DNA from: Phycisphaerae bacterium
Lineage (GTDB): Bacteria; Planctomycetota; Phycisphaerae; Phycisphaerales; SM1A02
Assembly (NCBI GenBank): GCA_002684755.1
Contig: NYVS01000064.1
Location: 1 to 7,399, forward strand
Length of the DNA stretch: 7,399 nucleotides
Direction of reading: 5' to 3'
This document shows positions 1 to 5,232 of the stretch, piece by piece (the first letter of the stretch is position 1; every line of letters starts with the position of its first letter). Position numbers and translations under genes: made by a program. A model generated the notes under the pieces. That model ran no database searches. It was not told where the DNA came from and saw only the letters and a list, made by a program, of their open reading frames with translations.

Positions 1-730
1 GAGCCGACCAGTCGTTGACCAGCACCAGCCCGAAGACGTGCTGCAGCGCCTGCTCGATCGGGATCGGCGTCCCGAGTTCGCTTCGCTGACCGAGGAAGAA
101 CCCGACCTCCAGCTCGTAGTCGAGCAGTCGGACCGGACCGTGCTTCGGCGGCGGACCGTCGGGGCCGACGGTCTGCCCGTTGGGACGACGGATCGGTCGA
201 CCGCTCTCGACGATCGAACTGGCCCGTCCGTGATATCCGACCGGAAGATGCTTCCAGTTCGGCAGCAGCGGATCACCGTCGGGCCGGAACATGCGGCCGA
301 CGTTGCTCGCGTGATGCTTGCTCGCGTAGAAGTCGGTGTAGTCGCCGATCGAGAACGGCAGCCCGAGTTCGACCTCGCTGGCGGGAATCAGGATGCGGTC
401 CTGTTCGGCGGAATCCCGAAGCATGCTCTCGTCGGCCGCGAACAGACGCTGCAGCGCCGTCCGCACCATGCCCGAGCCCGGACGACCGAGGCCGGCGAAG
501 GCGTTGAGCGTCGTCGCTTCGAGGGTTCGTCCGACTTCGCCGCTGACGTCCGGCAGCATGCCGTGCACGATCGCCTCGCGGACGTCGAGCACGCGATCGC
601 CGATCGCGACGCCGATGCGCGGCGCCTCGGATTCCTCGCGTTCGAACACGCCGAACGGCAGGTTCTCGATCGGGAAGTCGCCGTCGGGATCCGTCGCGGA
701 TTCGACCCAGGTTCGCATTCGTTCAGTCAC
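1..730 (-). CDS. fahA: Fumarylacetoacetase, N-terminal part (gene runs off left edge)
   Basis: This enzyme hydrolyses 4-fumarylacetoacetate to fumarate and acetoacetate, the last step of tyrosine/homogentisate catabolism in the cytoplasm. About 243 codons are visible, of roughly 410-430 in the family. Seen in the translation: the N-terminal SH3-like domain opening (WVESATDPDGDFPIENLPFG, residues 8-27), then the catalytic FAH domain with DYTDFYASKHH (130-140), NWKHLPVGYHGRAS (158-171), the metal-binding LDYELEVGFF (203-212) and NDWSA (239-243). In the family, the Asp of DFY, the two Glu of YELE and the Asp of NDW bind the metal, and the His after DFY is the catalytic base; all are present. I prefer the GTG at 730: it overlaps the TGA of the upstream gene (GTGA) and has GGAG 10 nt before it. 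The ATG at 718 is the alternative and would remove four residues. The gene is the distal member of a coupled pair with 727-1713. Confidence 0.95.
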   Translation of the reverse strand, partial: MTERMRTWVESATDPDGDFPIENLPFGVFEREESEAPRIGVAIGDRVLDVREAIVHGMLPDVSGEVGRTLEATTLNAFAGLGRPGSGMVRTALQRLFAADESMLRDSAEQDRILIPASEVELGLPFSIGDYTDFYASKHHASNVGRMFRPDGDPLLPNWKHLPVGYHGRASSIVESGRPIRRPNGQTVGPDGPPPKHGPVRLLDYELEVGFFLGQRSELGTPIPIEQALQHVFGLVLVNDWSA

Positions 731-1713
731 TTCGAGCCATCTCCGTCATCAGTGGATTCGAGCGTGGACGTTCCAGCCGCGTCGAGCAGGCCGAGCGTCA
801 CGAGGTCGTCGAGGGGTTCGGTGAAGCTGCAGGAACCGAACGCGTGGGCGAACCGACTTCGGATCTCGAGGATCTCCGGCACCCCCACCCGGCTCATCCG
901 CCAGCCCATGGTGTTGTTGTCCGCGATGAACGCGGCGGGATCCTCCTCCGCGAGCACGTCCCGAAGGCCGGCACCGTCGATCCGCCCGGCGTGGAAGAGC
1001 AGGGCGCCGAGGAACACGTTGAGAAATCCGAACTGCTTCGCACCGACCGAGGCCTGTTCCGCCCTGACCGGATGGTGCAGACCCGCGGTCGCCTTGAACG
1101 GCACCTCGGCGTTCCGGCACGCTTCGATGAAGGCGGCGAGCGGTTCCACGCCCGGGTGGGCGTCGGCGGTCACGCCACCGGTCCGGATCTTCGCGGCGGC
1201 GTCGAGACCGGCGATCGCGGCGATCGAGCCCCGGACGTCGTTCCGCCAGTCGAGTTCGAAGTACGGGTAGATGTCGTCGTCGAGCAGATCGAGCACGGCA
1301 TCGATCGAATCCCCGTCCGGCGCGGGGAGTTCGATGGTGTCGACGATCGCGGCGCCGCCGCCCTCGCTCGCGTGACGGTCGTTGAAGGCATCGATCGCCT
1401 CGAGGTCGCGTTCGACGGCCTCGACGTCCGCCGCGGAGGACACCAGGGCGGAGATCACCCAGGGATCGGGATCCTCATCCGCGGATTCCGCGTCCGGGAC
1501 GGGCGGCAGCAGGTCGGCGGCGGCCCGGTCGAATTCCTCGAAACGCGACACCGGGACGATCAGTCGCCCGAGCATCGGTGCGGCGTGGGATTCCCGGTAG
1601 CCGGCGTAGTTCCGGACCGTCGGTTCCATCTCGAGCGACGCCGGAGGGAAGAGTCCCGCGTAGTCGACGAGTTCGTTCATCAGGGCTTGGATCGCGTGCA
1701 TGACGGTCATCAT
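727..1713 (-). CDS. Conserved protein of unknown function, coupled to fumarylacetoacetase
   Basis: This is a 328-residue soluble protein with no signal peptide or membrane segment. I recognise the motifs as those of a conserved bacterial family without a known function. Blocks in order: DYAGLFPPASL (17-27), LGRLIVPVSRF (48-58), YFELDW (151-156), KIRTGG (175-180), VPFKATAGLHHPVR (204-217), GFLNVF (229-234) and FAHAFGSCSFTEPLDDL (288-304). Short beta-strand-like blocks that each end in charged or polar residues suggest a TIM-barrel-like enzyme, with Lys175, Lys207, His213 and His214 as candidate active-site residues; this is inference. The stop overlaps the GTG of fumarylacetoacetase by 4 bases, so both are made from one message, pointing to tyrosine/homogentisate catabolism or an allied pathway. 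The start is uncertain: ATGs at 1713, 1710, 1701 and 1680 are all in frame. GGAG abuts the 1713 ATG, and GGGGA lies about 7 nt upstream. The conserved part begins near the 1680 ATG (MNELVDYAG). Confidence 0.85.
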   Translation of the reverse strand: MMTVMHAIQALMNELVDYAGLFPPASLEMEPTVRNYAGYRESHAAPMLGRLIVPVSRFEEFDRAAADLLPPVPDAESADEDPDPWVISALVSSAADVEAVERDLEAIDAFNDRHASEGGGAAIVDTIELPAPDGDSIDAVLDLLDDDIYPYFELDWRNDVRGSIAAIAGLDAAAKIRTGGVTADAHPGVEPLAAFIEACRNAEVPFKATAGLHHPVRAEQASVGAKQFGFLNVFLGALLFHAGRIDGAGLRDVLAEEDPAAFIADNNTMGWRMSRVGVPEILEIRSRFAHAFGSCSFTEPLDDLVTLGLLDAAGTSTLESTDDGDGSK

Positions 1714-1790
1714 CTCCGGTTCCCCGCGGACGTGCTCGGCGGGGGGACGGAGAGTATGACGTCATCGACGCCGCTGCCGGGGACTTCGAG
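1714..1790 (-). promoter_or_regulatory. Spacer with 10-bp palindrome ATGACGTCAT, possible operator/promoter
   Basis: The 77-bp gap lies between the dockerin lipoprotein gene and the 727-1713/fahA pair. It contains the perfect palindrome ATGACGTCAT at 1756-1765, about 43 bp upstream of the 1713 start codon. A minus-strand CATACT next to it could serve as a -10 element, but I see no matching -35. No T-run terminator follows the upstream gene, so read-through from 1791-3614 is possible. A regulator-binding site is inference only. Confidence 0.25.
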
Positions 1791-3614
1791 TCACCAGTCG
1801 ACGAGAAACAGGCCGAGATCGAGCCCGTCGACCAGGCCGTCTCCGTTGAGATCCGCGCTCCCGGGCCCTCCGAACTGCTTCAGCAGGATTCCGAGGTCCG
1901 CACCATCGACCCGGCCGTCGCGATTCAGGTCCGCCGCGACGCCGATCCGGAACGAGACGATCTCGGTCGACCACCCGTCCGGGGTCTGGATCTCACCCAC
2001 CGCCCAGAAGGTCCGTCCATCGACGGGGTCGATGACGCAGTCGAAGTAGTCCCCCCACCGTTGCAGATCGTCGCCGTCGGCCGGGCTCGTCTCCCCCGCC
2101 ACCACGCTTCGGCCGATCGCCATCGTCCCCTCGGGATCCGAGGGGATCCGCCCCGCGATTCCGACCGATGGATGCGACGTGGCGCTGGTCCGGCCGTAGA
2201 CCGCGCCGATCGCGCCCGCCGCGTCGATCGCCACCGCCGGGAAGATCGTGTCCTCACCGGGTTCGAATCGAAGCTCGCCGCTCATGACGAGTTCGGGGGT
2301 TCCCGCGAGATCGATCTCGTACCACCGCGCCGCGATGTCCTCCGAGTCGCCCGAGGCGATCGCATGCGAGGCGGCGAGCCGGTCACCGCGTCGATACGCC
2401 TGCCAGATCCGCGGATCGACGACCCAGAGCCCGGGCCCGATGGGCGTTCGCGCGCGATTCGCGAAGGCGAATTCGGGGACCGCGACCGAATCGGTCTCCC
2501 ATGGTCCGCTTCCGAAGGGATCATCGAGGCGGCCGAGGGTGAGCTGGGTGTCGCCCGAACTCCGGACGAAACGGACCTCGTCGCCGGCTTCGGGTGCATG
2601 CGAGACCTGATAGCTCCCACCACCCACGACCCGATCCGTCCAGGTCACCGGTTCACCGGTCAGCGGACCGGTCTTGTCGATCGAGCGGACGATCGATCCC
2701 AGGAAGCCGGGACCGTCACCGCCTTCGAGCGCGAAGAGATTGCCGGTGACGTACCACCCGCGTTCGTCGTAACCGAAGCCGGGAAAGTCCACCCAGTAGT
2801 CGCGATCACCGGAGGCGACCAGCGCCCAGGTCCGGTACTTGTACCAGAGGCCGTTGGGGTCACCGTCGTCGGAGACCGCGATGGTGATCCACGCCTCGCG
2901 GTCGTCCCGGTAGACCTCGAGCGCGACCATCACGTAGCGATCGATGTAGGGATCGTGGAAGCACTTCGGATCGAAGGTGAAGCCACCGGCGCCGATGTCC
3001 TCGAGGAAGCCGGGATCACCGGACGCGTCGAGCCGCTGCTGGAACTGCGGGGTGCCGTCCTTCGCGTACCACGCGATCTCCATGTTCACGGTCTGGACCA
3101 CGTGATCGGTGCCCACCGCGATCGAGGGATCGGGCGGTCGCCACGGCGTCTGGACGATGCCCGGGAACGCCGCCATCGGCGTGGCGCGGGCGCGATCGGT
3201 GATCCCACCGGCGACCAGATCGTTCCGGGGGGTCCTCGCGAGCGTCTTGTCGCGGGTGTGCTTGGGCAGGACACTCGCCGGCCGGATCAGCGGCCCGCGG
3301 AACGGCGGCCGAGCCTCGATCTGCGGATCGAAGCGACGGCTGTCGACGATGAAGGCCTCGGTGGAACCGGACGTGGTCGTCCGCCCCTCCATGAATCGAA
3401 TCGGGGGCGGCAGCGTCGCGGGATCACGACCGGACCGCGGTGCCACGAAGTCGTCGCCGCGCTGGAACGGATGCATCGCGGCGGGATCGGTGCCGCCCGC
3501 GACTTCCGAGGTCTGGATGGCCGCAGGTGGGTTCGAGACGCAGGCGGTCAGCAGGACGGTCGCGAGCGTCGCGGCGACGTTGGACGGGCGGATTCGGACG
3601 AAGCGATGACTCAT
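1791..3614 (-). CDS. Secreted lipoprotein with dockerin-type EF-hand C-terminus
   Basis: This 607-residue protein has a lipoprotein signal: Arg-rich start, hydrophobic stretch at about 13-24, lipobox LTAC with Cys25. It is therefore probably lipid-anchored outside the cytoplasmic membrane. A low-complexity linker region (26-150) precedes a large beta-rich domain. Its motifs include DPSIAVG (162-168), FDPKCFHDPYIDRYVMVALEVY (split here: FDPKCFHDPY, 214-223), WITIAVSDDGDPNGLWYKY (242-260) and WVDFPGFGYDERGWYVTGN (274-292). This pattern recurs in secreted beta-propeller-like proteins of unknown function that I recall from other bacteria. The C-terminus (559-607) has two dockerin-like loops, DLNRDGRVDGAD and DLNGDGLVDGLD, with Ca-ligand Asp/Asn at 562/564/566/570/573 and 588/590/592/596/599. 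The protein ends at Trp607, right after the second loop helix. No catalytic motif is visible. GAGGAG sits 9 nt before the ATG, supporting this start. Substrate and role are unknown; a surface protein with a calcium-stabilised tail is the safest description. Confidence 0.85.
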   Translation of the reverse strand: MSHRFVRIRPSNVAATLATVLLTACVSNPPAAIQTSEVAGGTDPAAMHPFQRGDDFVAPRSGRDPATLPPPIRFMEGRTTTSGSTEAFIVDSRRFDPQIEARPPFRGPLIRPASVLPKHTRDKTLARTPRNDLVAGGITDRARATPMAAFPGIVQTPWRPPDPSIAVGTDHVVQTVNMEIAWYAKDGTPQFQQRLDASGDPGFLEDIGAGGFTFDPKCFHDPYIDRYVMVALEVYRDDREAWITIAVSDDGDPNGLWYKYRTWALVASGDRDYWVDFPGFGYDERGWYVTGNLFALEGGDGPGFLGSIVRSIDKTGPLTGEPVTWTDRVVGGGSYQVSHAPEAGDEVRFVRSSGDTQLTLGRLDDPFGSGPWETDSVAVPEFAFANRARTPIGPGLWVVDPRIWQAYRRGDRLAASHAIASGDSEDIAARWYEIDLAGTPELVMSGELRFEPGEDTIFPAVAIDAAGAIGAVYGRTSATSHPSVGIAGRIPSDPEGTMAIGRSVVAGETSPADGDDLQRWGDYFDCVIDPVDGRTFWAVGEIQTPDGWSTEIVSFRIGVAADLNRDGRVDGADLGILLKQFGGPGSADLNGDGLVDGLDLGLFLVDW

Positions 3615-3623
3615 GAAGACGGT

Positions 3624-3629
3624 CTCCTC
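3624..3629 (-). promoter_or_regulatory. Ribosome binding site of the dockerin lipoprotein gene
   Basis: GAGGAG on the minus strand lies 9 nt upstream of the ATG at 3614. It is directly preceded by the perfect 7-bp hairpin at 3630-3646, so stacking or occlusion of the site is possible. Confidence 0.6.
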
Positions 3630-3646
3630 GACTCCGATCCGGAGTC
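3630..3646 (-). repeat. Perfect 7-bp inverted repeat adjoining a ribosome binding site
   Basis: GACTCCG-atc-CGGAGTC on the plus strand forms perfect 7-bp arms around a 3-nt loop. On the minus-strand message it would fold immediately 5' of the GAGGAG of the lipoprotein gene at 1791-3614. It could stabilise the message or affect translation; function is inferred from position only. Confidence 0.4.
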
Positions 3647-3684
3647 GTTCCCATGGTAAGGCGTTCGAAGCCGAATTCCTGTGG

Positions 3685-3720
3685 ATCGACTCGATCCGGA
3701 TCGAATCGACTCAGTCGATC
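3685..3720 (-). repeat. Overlapping palindromes after the PqiA-family gene; possible terminator hairpin or operator
   Basis: Two inverted repeats overlap here. The first is centred between 3697 and 3698 and spans 3686-3709, with a single non-Watson-Crick position (3690/3705) that becomes a G-U pair in minus-strand RNA. The second, ATCGACT-c-AGTCGAT, spans 3705-3719. Both lie 5-40 nt after the stop codon at 3725. As RNA the first makes a long stem ending the pqiA-type message, but no U-run follows, so it is not a classical intrinsic terminator. As DNA the repeated TCGA-rich dyads could be an operator for the downstream gene. Confidence 0.35.
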
Positions 3721-3724
3721 ACGG

Positions 3725-4837
3725 TCACGCCGCTTCTTTCCGGGCGTCGCGCTCCATGTCGTTCAGGCGGGTCTTGAGCAGGCCTCCCGCCGCCCACGCG
3801 AGCACCGCGTTCACGATGATCGCGATGCACAACGCCCAGACACCATCTTCGCCCTTGACGGGAACGAGCTCGCTGCCCTCGAGCAGGAACAGGGCGATCG
3901 CGAGTCCGAAGACGTCGATCATCGCCCATTGCGTCGCGATCCTCGTACGGAGCATCGCGACCCGGAATCGTGCCGGCGAGCGCCCGATCGACCACGTCGC
4001 CGCAAGCACCAGTAGCCGGACCACGGGCATGACCACCAGCCCGCCGGCGACGACGATGGCGAACAGATGTTCATCCGTCTGCCAGAGCGTCGCGATCGCG
4101 GCGAGGATGCTGTAGGAGGCGTCGTTGAGATACCAGGCGGTGATCTTCAGGAACGGGAGCTCGACGGCGGTCAGGAGACTGAAGAACGAACCGAGGAGAA
4201 GGATCGGGACCACGACTCGGCGCCATCCAGACCCGATCGACGGAGCGGGGCGACGATCGGTCGGCAGGTCCGGCGGTGACTCCGCCTGTTCGTGCAGATA
4301 CGACATCACCTCTCCCGTCCCCATCGAGACCATGATCGCCCCCATGAAGAGATAGAGCCCGAGTTTCACGTCGGTGACGAACAGGCTTCCCTGCTTGTGT
4401 GCGAGCACGATGAGGACCAGCGCGACGAAGACGTCGAGGAGCGACCACCGGCCGAGGGACCCGAGAATCCTCAGGCCTCGTCCTCGGACGCTCGCCCGAA
4501 GCGGATAGAACCAGAGCATGAACAGGGAAAGGAGCTTCACGAAGGGGAAGACCAGGGAGAACCCCGTGATCAGAATCGCGACCCAGTACAGCTTCAGCGT
4601 GGTCCACATCAGGCTGATGGTGTGCGGAATGCTGTAGGCCTCGGTCGGATCCGGGAAGATCTTGACGTTCATGAAGGGCAACTGCAGCGCCACCACGTTC
4701 ATGGTGAAGGATGCCACCAGGCACGCGGGGATCGCCCAGACCGCGATGGACCGATCGAACTTGAACGCGAGGGGCGAATGAGGCTCGGCGGCCCGGGCCG
4801 CCCGAATCGCCGACTTGTCCTTGATTTCGAGGTTCAT
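3725..4837 (-). CDS. PqiA-family inner-membrane protein (two PqiA modules)
   Basis: This is a 370-residue polytopic membrane protein. There are about eight hydrophobic segments in two similar halves. Half 1 has segments near 31-50, 74-92, 94-111, 132-147 and 157-178. Half 2 has segments near 208-226, 257-281, 305-320 and 333-354. Each half carries the family signature: LGRWSLLDVFVAL (128-140) and QWAMIDVFGLAIAL (303-316), and the segment ends VALQLPFM and AVELPFLKI also match each other. PqiA/LetA-type proteins work with MCE-domain proteins in lipid transport between membranes. No MCE partner is visible here. The Cys pairs that form zinc-ribbon-like elements in enterobacterial PqiA are missing; only Cys39 and Cys337 occur. 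I chose the ATG at 4837 (MNLEIKDK). The same frame is open upstream to 4960, but that stretch is not membrane-protein-like and is occupied by a terminator and RNA hairpins. The ribosome binding site is weak (GCGGGC just before ATG; GGAG 16 nt away). Confidence 0.88.
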   Translation of the reverse strand: MNLEIKDKSAIRAARAAEPHSPLAFKFDRSIAVWAIPACLVASFTMNVVALQLPFMNVKIFPDPTEAYSIPHTISLMWTTLKLYWVAILITGFSLVFPFVKLLSLFMLWFYPLRASVRGRGLRILGSLGRWSLLDVFVALVLIVLAHKQGSLFVTDVKLGLYLFMGAIMVSMGTGEVMSYLHEQAESPPDLPTDRRPAPSIGSGWRRVVVPILLLGSFFSLLTAVELPFLKITAWYLNDASYSILAAIATLWQTDEHLFAIVVAGGLVVMPVVRLLVLAATWSIGRSPARFRVAMLRTRIATQWAMIDVFGLAIALFLLEGSELVPVKGEDGVWALCIAIIVNAVLAWAAGGLLKTRLNDMERDARKEAA

Positions 4838-4872
4838 GCCCGCAGTATCGACGCTCCGGCCGATTGGTGCGG

Positions 4873-4900
4873 AAAAAAGACCGCCCGTCCGGTGGCGGCC
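4873..4900 (-). terminator. Intrinsic (Rho-independent) terminator with U6 tail
   Basis: On the minus strand, GGCCGCC (4900-4894) pairs with GGCGGTC (4885-4879) around an 8-nt loop, followed at once by six T (4878-4873). One pair is a G-U wobble that exists only in minus-strand RNA, so orientation is clear. It ends 36 nt before the ATG of the PqiA-family gene. It can end a small RNA or the 5233-6327 message, or act as a conditional terminator in a leader. Confidence 0.8.
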
Positions 4901-5096
4901 ATCCTGCGGAGCATGCCCAAAATCACACATGCCCCGCCGTTGAAGGCGAGGCATGTGCATTCCCTTTGCCCGATCTTCGCCGCGAGGCGAGCACGGGCTC
5001 CCTTTTCCCAGATTCTCCAGTCACCGGACACAGACCCGGCTGACCGAAGAGGCAGCGTTCGTACCGAAGTGCGAACGTCCCTCTGCCCCATCTGGA
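4873..5096 (-). ncRNA. Candidate structured RNA (small RNA or riboswitch-like leader)
   Basis: Read as minus-strand RNA, this 224-nt stretch folds almost completely by inspection. P1: CCAGAU (5095-5090) with AUCUGG (5013-5008). P2: GGGGCAG (5089-5083) with CUGCCUC (5055-5049), bulge AGGGA, then CGUUCG (5077-5072) with CGAACG (5061-5056), capped by AC-UUCG-GU. P3: GUCA/UGAC plus CCGG/CCGG (5044-5020). P4: GCCCG (4998-4994) with CGGGC (4972-4968), enclosing UCGCC-ucgc-GGCGA. P5: 13 contiguous pairs, 4957-4945 with 4938-4926 (allowing for the 6-nt loop 4939-4944). P6: the U6 terminator. Helices P2, P5 and P6 each need one G-U pair that would be A-C in the opposite strand. P1 with P2 and P3 gives a three-way junction. 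I tested it by eye against tmRNA, RNase P, SRP, 6S, cobalamin, TPP, c-di-GMP and fluoride RNA signatures without a match. The exact 5' end is a guess. Confidence 0.55.
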
Positions 5097-5232
5097 TACG
5101 CACCAGAATACGAAAATGTTCCTGCTCCTGATTCAGTAATGACTGAAATCAGCCTGAATCTCTGCGTGGAGCCGATTCAGCGTCCGAAAACAATGATTTC
5201 GTCGATGCATGTCGGATCAGAACGGGACGCCC
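5097..5232 (-). promoter_or_regulatory. AT-richer promoter-like stretch with repeated GATTCAG dyads
   Basis: This stretch, between the endonuclease-family gene and the structured RNA, is clearly less GC-rich than its surroundings. A possible -10 element TATTCT lies at 5110-5105, with no good -35. A hairpin GATTTCAGT-catt-ACTGAATC (5150-5130, one bulged T) and an extra GATTCAG/CTGAATC dyad give three copies of the same 7-mer at 5130-5136, 5154-5160 (reverse) and 5173-5179, so alternative pairings are possible. A 5-bp TCCGA/TCGGA dyad near 5216-5183 could end the upstream message. Promoter assignment is inference. Confidence 0.3.

Noticed and set aside
38..3659. Long plus-strand open frames (38-1270, 844-2049, 2061-3659) opposite the minus-strand genes.
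   Set aside because: Their products are Arg/Asp/Gly/Pro-rich without motifs, as expected from the antisense of GC-rich genes. The minus-strand genes carry clear family motifs.
4838..4960. 41-residue N-terminal extension of the PqiA-family protein from the ATG at 4960.
   Set aside because: It would cover hairpin P5 and the terminator, is rich in Arg/His/Gly with no membrane-protein character, and the conserved part starts after the 4837 ATG.
4834..5103. 89-codon minus-strand frame starting GTG at 5103, whose TGA overlaps the ATG of the PqiA-family gene (ATGA).
   Set aside because: The overlap looks like coupling, but the frame runs straight through the structured RNA and the U6 terminator, its product has no recognisable pattern, and no ribosome binding site is seen. 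A chance open frame is more likely.
4292..5131. Plus-strand open frame of 279 codons opposite the PqiA-family gene.
   Set aside because: It mirrors the membrane-protein gene, with a highly charged product, and enters the RNA region; no ribosome binding site or family motif.
4873..5220. Known RNAs considered for the structured region: tmRNA, RNase P RNA, SRP RNA, 6S RNA, and cobalamin, TPP, c-di-GMP and fluoride riboswitches.
   Set aside because: The hallmark conserved sequences I know for each are absent on both strands by eye. A covariance-model search could overturn this.
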